NCBI GenBank assembly: GCA_945866165.1
Contig: CAMBGO010000062.1
Span: forward strand, 1 to 10,697
Direction: 5' to 3'
DNA: 10,697 nt
Source of the DNA: Chitinophaga pinensis
GTDB taxonomy: Bacteria > Bacteroidota > Bacteroidia > Chitinophagales > Chitinophagaceae
Numbering within the stretch: position 1 is the first letter of the stretch; each line of letters opens with the position of its first letter. Position numbers and translations under genes: made by a program. Positions 7,115 to 10,697 of this stretch are shown piece by piece. The notes under the pieces were generated by a model. It worked only from the letters and a program-made list of their open reading frames with translations. It made no database searches and was not told the DNA's origin.

Positions 7115-7459
7115 ATGAAAACTTATTACCTTGCCCTCGACCTTCATGATGATGAAAAACGGATTGCTGAATACGAGGCGTATCATAAAAATGTTTCCAA
7201 AGAAATTATTGAAAGCATCACTTCAAGTGGAATCACCAACATGAGATTATTTAGAACAGGCAATAGGTTGTTCATGATAATTGACGCCAGCGATGATTTT
7301 AGTTTTGAAGAAAAATCAAAGATGGATGCCTCGAACCCAGCTGTTCAAGTATGGGAAACGCTTATGGGTTCATATCAGAAAAAACTTACCTGGTCGAAGC
7401 CAGATGAGAAATGGGTGTTGATGAATGAAATTTTCAACCTGCAGCAACAATTGCAATAA
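7115..7459 (+). CDS. L-rhamnose/L-fucose mutarotase-family protein (RhaM/YiiL-like)
   Basis: This small 114-aa cytoplasmic protein belongs to the L-rhamnose mutarotase (RhaM/YiiL) family, which equilibrates sugar anomers. Such proteins are found in both rhamnose and fucose clusters. Visible features are an N-terminal YLALDL strand, AYHKN with the candidate active-site His24, NMRLFRTGNRLFMIID (42-57), and a closing KWVLMNEIFNL (99-109). The length is normal for the family. It is the last gene of the rightward operon, one base after fucP. With FucP alongside, the most likely role is to supply the anomer preferred by the dehydrogenase. It is not the FucU family despite a similar role. Family confidence is high; substrate is by context. 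Confidence 0.85.
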   Translation: MKTYYLALDLHDDEKRIAEYEAYHKNVSKEIIESITSSGITNMRLFRTGNRLFMIIDASDDFSFEEKSKMDASNPAVQVWETLMGSYQKKLTWSKPDEKWVLMNEIFNLQQQLQ

Positions 7460-7477
7460 TAGCAACTGTCTCGTCCG

Positions 7478-7501
7478 AAAAAAAGTTTACTTGTTAAGTA
7501 A
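7478..7501 (-). terminator. Intrinsic terminator of the leftward mutS2/small-ORF unit
   Basis: On the minus strand TTACTT-AAC-AAGTAA forms a 6-bp stem with a 3-nt loop (7501-7487), followed by AC and a run of seven T (7484-7478). It begins directly after the small ORF's stop codon (7504-7502). The stem is AT-rich, so strength is uncertain. Confidence 0.5.
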
Positions 7502-7633
7502 TTAGTCCTGAAACATATTTACAAGATTCCCCTCCTGGACAGGTGTTTCATCAGGACTTATTTTTTGCTGAGCCAGAAGAAAACAGGAATTAAAAAAAAT
7601 GATGATTGATAAAACAACATACTTAGCTTTCAT
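7502..7633 (-). CDS. Putative small secreted peptide, 43 aa, unknown function
   Basis: A short open frame reads leftward from ATG at 7633 to TAA at 7504-7502. It begins MKAKYVVLSIIIFFN (1-15), then SCFLLAQQK (16-24), a basic start and a hydrophobic core like a Bacteroidota signal peptide. Cleavage could fall around Ala21-Gln23; Cys17 in FNSC could alternatively be lipidated. The remaining about 21 residues are polar and acidic (PDE, EG, QD). It lies 34 nt downstream of mutS2 on the same strand and ends right before a terminator-like hairpin, so it could be the last gene of that transcript. I recognise no family. Its coding sequence also contains the terminator-like hairpin of the opposing fucose operon. 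Both a real peptide and a chance ORF are possible. Confidence 0.45.
   Translation of the reverse strand: MKAKYVVLSIIIFFNSCFLLAQQKISPDETPVQEGNLVNMFQD
7504..7566 (+). terminator. Terminator-like hairpin at the end of the fucose operon
   Basis: AGTCCTG-AAACA (7504-7515) pairs with TGTTT-CAT-CAGGACT (7544-7558), a 12-bp stem interrupted by a 3-nt bulge. A small inner CCT/AGG pairing (7534-7543) is also possible. TATTTTTT follows at 7559-7566. It lies 44 nt after the mutarotase stop, where the operon should end. The loop is long for a classical terminator. The same bases encode part of the small ORF on the other strand. Confidence 0.5.
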
Positions 7634-7667
7634 CTTATGAAATTAATTACTGGATAATAATTTGAAT

Positions 7668-9782
7668 TTACGGATTAGGATCTTTTTCAACAACTGTTGT
7701 CAGGTCTGCGAGATTAACCTGCAACGGCATAGAACCGAGATTTACTATAGCCTTTTTACCCCTTATCTCAGCCAGTACCCCTATTTTATTGTTTTGCTTC
7801 ATCAGCACAAGATTACCAATTGCAGGGATAGAACTAACTTCCTTGTATTTGGAATCCAATTTCTTTTTGGTTTTTTCTTTGACTTGCTTATCCTTCTGAA
7901 CAAACAACAAAGCCTGCATATTTTTCATCAATACTTTCCTGTCATCCTCCTTTTCAGTTCGTCTCCAATCAAAGACAATCTGCTTAAGCTTTCTCTCCAT
8001 GTCTTTCAGGTAAACAATCTTATCCTGAGAAACCATATTTTGTTGCTTGAGTAGTTCAACTTGTTGTTGATGTTTTTCTCTTTCAAGTTGATTAATCAGC
8101 GATTTTTTAAGCACTTCGTTTTCCTTGAGTAATTTCTGCAACTCATTTTCTCTTTTATCAATTAATCTCAAGTCTTGCTCGGTCTTATTTAGCAACTTAT
8201 CAAGCTTGAAGTGATCTTCATCAACAAGTTGTCTGGCACGTTGGATGATTTGGGGCGACAATCCAATACGTTCTGCAATTGAAAAAGTGTAAGAGCTTCC
8301 TGGCTTACCTATATTTAATTGGTAAAGAGGCAGCAAACTTTTTTCATCAAACGCCATTGCGCCATTTATAATGCCTGGTGATTTGCTTGCCATCACCTTT
8401 AAGTTCAAGTAATGCGTTGTAACGATTCCAAAAGCATGTTTACGGATCAACTGTTCCAAGAATACTTCAGCAAATGCACCACCTAAACTAGGATCACTAC
8501 CGCTTCCTAATTCATCAATAAAAAAAAGCGTTCTGCCATTGGCCTCTTCCATGAAAAAACGCATGTTTTTTAGATGAGAGCTATACGTACTAAGTTCAAA
8601 TTCGATGCTTTGTGTATCCCCTATGTGAATTAAAAGTTGTCTGAAAATGCCGAAAGAAGATTCTGAACTTGCAGGAACCATCAAGCCTGCCTGAACCATC
8701 ATTTGAAGCAGTCCTGCAGTTTTCAGGCATACCGTTTTACCACCTGCATTCGGCCCGGATATCAACAGTATTCTATTGCGTTCATCCAATGTAAGATTCA
8801 ATGGAATAACGGGCTTACCCAATTTTTTATTATATATAAATAACAAGGGATGAAATGCTTTAACCAGGTGAATGCCTGAATCGTCGTTTAGCTTAGGCAT
8901 GTGTGCATCCATCTCTTGTGCAAGCTTGGCTTTAGCGCGAATAAAATCATATTCACCAAGAATGTCAACATACTGCTTTAGTAGAGGATGATAAACAGAT
9001 ATATCAGCAGTGAGTTGTTTAAGCACCCTATATTCTTCGTCTCGCTCATCATTTTCGAGTGAATAAATCTCATTGTTTATTTCAATGGTTTCTTCTGGCT
9101 CAATAAAGGAAGTTCGTCTGGTTTCACTTTCTCCATGCAAAATGCCTTTAACCTGCCTTTTTTGTTCAGCATAAATTGCTAGTACCCTTCTTCCATTGAG
9201 AAAAGACTCCTCGATATCTGCAATATATCCCGCCTTTTGCAATTTGCTAAGTATCTTATCGAATGATCTCCGCTGCTCATTTCTTTTTCTATAGAGGGCT
9301 GTGCGAATACGTGCCAGTTCTGGAGATGCATTATCCCGGACAGTTCCAATGTCATCGATCACTTTTGATATTTCCTCAATAATCTTTTTTTCAAATCTGG
9401 TATTTGAAATAACCTCATACAGCGCACTAGAAGTTGACTGACGTTCATCATCAAACCACCTGAAAATGGATTGAATATTTTCAGTCAGTTTTTTGAATAA
9501 AATGAATACATCTCCAGTAAGCAATGCCCCTGAAATTGAAAGAAGTTTAAGTTCTTTTTTTAGGTTAAAGCCCTGGTCATGAGAAAAGCCATCCCCAGAG
9601 CCCAATAAAAGAAAATATTGATAAGATTGCCTAAGTTCAAGCTCTATGAATTGTTTTTTGGTATGAATCCGCAAAGAGCCGGCACGATCTTTACCAATTA
9701 CTGTTTTGGCATGTTCAAGCAACAAGGCTTTAACCTTGTCGAATTCCAATTGTACAGGGGCAGATTCCGGATATAACTTCAT
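7668..9782 (-). CDS. mutS2: MutS2-family DNA-binding ATPase lacking the Smr domain
   Basis: This is a MutS2-type ABC ATPase. Family members act on branched DNA or on collided ribosomes rather than in classical mismatch repair. Residues 1 to about 290 are the MutS core/lever helices. The ATPase domain shows Walker A GPNAGGKT (343-350), the STYSSHLKN signature (398-406), Walker B FFIDELGSGSDPS (420-432) and TTHY (455-458). A long charged coiled coil spans about 525-640, and the C-terminus (about 650-704) looks like a small beta KOW/SH3-like domain. No Smr domain with an LDLRG-type motif follows, and none is visible in the bases after the stop. At 704 aa it is shorter than typical MutS2 (about 780-800 aa). 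It converges on the fucose operon and is divergent from msrA. The start is the ATG at 9782, giving MKLYPESAPVQLEFDKV. Confidence 0.88.
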   Translation of the reverse strand: MKLYPESAPVQLEFDKVKALLLEHAKTVIGKDRAGSLRIHTKKQFIELELRQSYQYFLLLGSGDGFSHDQGFNLKKELKLLSISGALLTGDVFILFKKLTENIQSIFRWFDDERQSTSSALYEVISNTRFEKKIIEEISKVIDDIGTVRDNASPELARIRTALYRKRNEQRRSFDKILSKLQKAGYIADIEESFLNGRRVLAIYAEQKRQVKGILHGESETRRTSFIEPEETIEINNEIYSLENDERDEEYRVLKQLTADISVYHPLLKQYVDILGEYDFIRAKAKLAQEMDAHMPKLNDDSGIHLVKAFHPLLFIYNKKLGKPVIPLNLTLDERNRILLISGPNAGGKTVCLKTAGLLQMMVQAGLMVPASSESSFGIFRQLLIHIGDTQSIEFELSTYSSHLKNMRFFMEEANGRTLFFIDELGSGSDPSLGGAFAEVFLEQLIRKHAFGIVTTHYLNLKVMASKSPGIINGAMAFDEKSLLPLYQLNIGKPGSSYTFSIAERIGLSPQIIQRARQLVDEDHFKLDKLLNKTEQDLRLIDKRENELQKLLKENEVLKKSLINQLEREKHQQQVELLKQQNMVSQDKIVYLKDMERKLKQIVFDWRRTEKEDDRKVLMKNMQALLFVQKDKQVKEKTKKKLDSKYKEVSSIPAIGNLVLMKQNNKIGVLAEIRGKKAIVNLGSMPLQVNLADLTTVVEKDPNP

Positions 9783-9806
9783 GTTAAACGCATGCTAAAT
9801 TAGAGG

Positions 9807-9814
9807 CAAAAATA
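9807..9814 (-). promoter_or_regulatory. Candidate -7 promoter element for mutS2
   Basis: The minus strand reads TATTTTTG, an exact match to the Bacteroidota -7 consensus TAnnTTTG, ending 24 nt before the mutS2 ATG. No clear TTTG -33 element lies at the expected distance upstream, so support is partial. Confidence 0.35.
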
Positions 9815-9847
9815 ACCCTAAAAAATGATGGAAAGATTTTTAAGGGT
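9815..9847. repeat. Inverted repeat in the mutS2-msrA divergent intergenic region
   Basis: ACCCTAAAAA (9815-9824) and TTTTTAAGGGT (9837-9847) are inverted copies with one extra A in the right arm and a 12-nt spacer. It lies in the 98-bp divergent gap next to the mutS2 -7 candidate. It could be a protein-binding dyad or an RNA hairpin; there is no poly-T tail placing it as a terminator. Confidence 0.35.
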
Positions 9848-9880
9848 AACTTGGCTAAATAAAAGAACAATTAATTCACC

Positions 9881-10543
9881 ATGAAAGTTTCAAAATTACT
9901 GGGATACATAGCATTTGTGCTTGCAATATCAATCAATGCATGTGCCCAACCGCAAAAAAAAGAATCAAATAAACAAAAACCTCAAATTAAATCTTCATCA
10001 ATGGGAACAGAAACAATCACCTTCGGATCCGGATGCTTCTGGTGCACTGAAGCCATTTTTCAACAAGTTAAAGGGGTTGAAAAAGTGGTAAGCGGTTATA
10101 GCGGCGGGCATGTTGTAAATCCAACTTATGAACAAGTTTGTGATAAAAATACAGGCCATGCGGAAGTATGCCAGCTCACCTTCGACCCTTCCCAAGTATC
10201 AGTTGATGAATTGTTAGAGATCTTCTGGCAAACACATGACCCAACAACACTTAATCAACAAGGGAATGATGTTGGTCCACAATACCGAAGTGTTGTTTTC
10301 TATCACAACGAAATGCAAAAACAAAGAGCTGAATTTTTTCTTACTGAATTATCAAAAAGTGGCGCGTACGAAAAACCAATCGTAACAACAATAGAACCCT
10401 ACAAGAATTTTTATAAGGCAGAGAATTATCATCAAGACTACTATAAACAAAATGGCAGCCAGCCATATTGCTATTTTGTGATTCGCCCGAAAGTAGAAAA
10501 ATTTGAGAAAGCCTTTAAAGACAAGATGAAACCAAAGCAATAA
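9881..10543 (+). CDS. msrA: Peptide methionine-(S)-S-oxide reductase MsrA, lipoprotein form
   Basis: This enzyme reduces methionine-S-sulfoxide in damaged proteins. It is 220 aa. Residues 1-20 form a lipoprotein signal ending ISINA before Cys21, so the mature enzyme should be anchored in the envelope rather than cytoplasmic. A linker rich in Lys, Gln and Ser (about 24-40) precedes the MsrA domain, with GSGCFWCTEAIF (49-60) carrying catalytic Cys52 and a second Cys55. VSGYSGGHVVNPTYEQV (69-85), GPQYRSVVFYH and ENYHQDYY follow, all typical of MsrA. Cys in place of the more common Gly in GCFWG is a known MsrA variant and may be a resolving or accessory thiol. The next gene starts 9 nt after the stop. 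The ATG at 9881 is set by the signal peptide. Confidence 0.94.
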   Translation: MKVSKLLGYIAFVLAISINACAQPQKKESNKQKPQIKSSSMGTETITFGSGCFWCTEAIFQQVKGVEKVVSGYSGGHVVNPTYEQVCDKNTGHAEVCQLTFDPSQVSVDELLEIFWQTHDPTTLNQQGNDVGPQYRSVVFYHNEMQKQRAEFFLTELSKSGAYEKPIVTTIEPYKNFYKAENYHQDYYKQNGSQPYCYFVIRPKVEKFEKAFKDKMKPKQ

Positions 10544-10552
10544 TTCAAACTG

Positions 10553-10697
10553 ATGAAATTTCGATTTGTTTTTTTACTCGTATGCATTTTTGGCAAAACA
10601 AATGTATCAGATGCACAAATAGATCATTCAGCAACAACATTATTTACAAGAGCTGATACATTAAGGGGAACTATTGGAACTGGTAGAGACTGGTGGG
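10553..10697 (+). CDS. Probable secreted M1-family aminopeptidase, N-terminus only (cut by right edge)
   Basis: The first 48 codons of a gene run off the right edge. Residues 1 to about 22 are a signal peptide (MKFRF, a hydrophobic stretch, ending VSDAQ). The following FTRADTLRGTIGTGRDWW (31-48) closely resembles the start of the mature part of Bacteroidota M1 metallopeptidases, where 'DTLRGS...R.WWD' precedes the first beta domain. The zinc-binding HExxH would lie beyond the window and cannot be checked. It begins 9 nt after the msrA stop and is probably cotranscribed. Confidence 0.6.
   Translation, partial: MKFRFVFLLVCIFGKTNVSDAQIDHSATTLFTRADTLRGTIGTGRDWW

Noticed and set aside
2605..7459. 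L-rhamnose rather than L-fucose pathway
   Set aside because: Several enzymes have rhamnose-pathway relatives, but the alpha-L-fucosidase and the clear FucP transporter favour L-fucose. A minor role for related sugars is not excluded.
7662..8054. Plus-strand open frame of 130 codons at the end of mutS2
   Set aside because: It is antisense to the coiled-coil and C-terminal part of mutS2. Its Leu/Phe/Gln-rich translation reflects Lys/Gln/Glu-rich codons on the other strand.
9790..9795. GCATGC palindrome upstream of mutS2
   Set aside because: It is a single 6-bp palindrome with no repeat or partner, expected by chance.

Overview
The window looks like chromosomal DNA of a Bacteroidota bacterium, probably Chitinophagaceae-like (family-level guess). 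The evidence is AT-rich, tightly packed genes without clear Shine-Dalgarno sites, signal peptides ending in -AQ or -SQ, a TAnnTTTG-type promoter candidate, and recognisable Bacteroidota-style MutS2, MsrA lipoprotein and M1-peptidase N-termini. I see no mobile element, CRISPR array, tRNA or rRNA.

Positions 1-7459 form a locus for releasing and oxidatively catabolising L-fucose. At the left edge is the last 48 codons of a plus-strand gene that may be a sugar-responsive regulator with a LacI-type sensor domain (tentative). Two minus-strand genes follow, read leftward and overlapping by 4 nt: a fumarylacetoacetate-hydrolase (FAH) superfamily protein of the 2-keto-3-deoxy-D-arabinonate dehydratase type, then a secreted GH29 alpha-L-fucosidase. 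A short divergent intergenic region (2502-2604) carries an imperfect dyad. Six plus-strand genes then follow with gaps of -11 to +10 nt: a 2-keto-3-deoxy-L-fuconate dehydrogenase-type SDR, an FAH-family diketo-acid hydrolase, an amidohydrolase-type L-fuconolactonase, an L-fucose dehydrogenase-type SDR, the FucP fucose/H+ symporter and an L-rhamnose/L-fucose mutarotase-family protein.

Together the genes describe this route: fucosidase frees L-fucose, FucP imports it, the mutarotase interconverts anomers, the dehydrogenase gives fuconolactone, the lactonase gives L-fuconate, [fuconate dehydratase], then dehydrogenation of 2-keto-3-deoxy-fuconate and hydrolysis to pyruvate plus lactate. The bracketed enolase-superfamily dehydratase is not in the window, and the only unassigned enzyme is the KdaD-like FAH protein. 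Two other oddities are an L-fucose dehydrogenase-like SDR with Asn in place of the catalytic Lys (YAAAN) and a FucP with Gly at the position of the E. coli proton-coupling Asp46.

Positions 7460-7667 separate this operon from convergent housekeeping genes. They hold an unlisted 43-codon minus-strand ORF with a convincing signal peptide, overlapping two oppositely oriented terminator-like hairpins. A MutS2-type ATPase lacking the C-terminal Smr nuclease domain follows (minus strand). Divergent from it are msrA, encoding a lipoprotein methionine sulfoxide reductase A, and the first 48 codons of a probable secreted M1 aminopeptidase cut by the right edge.
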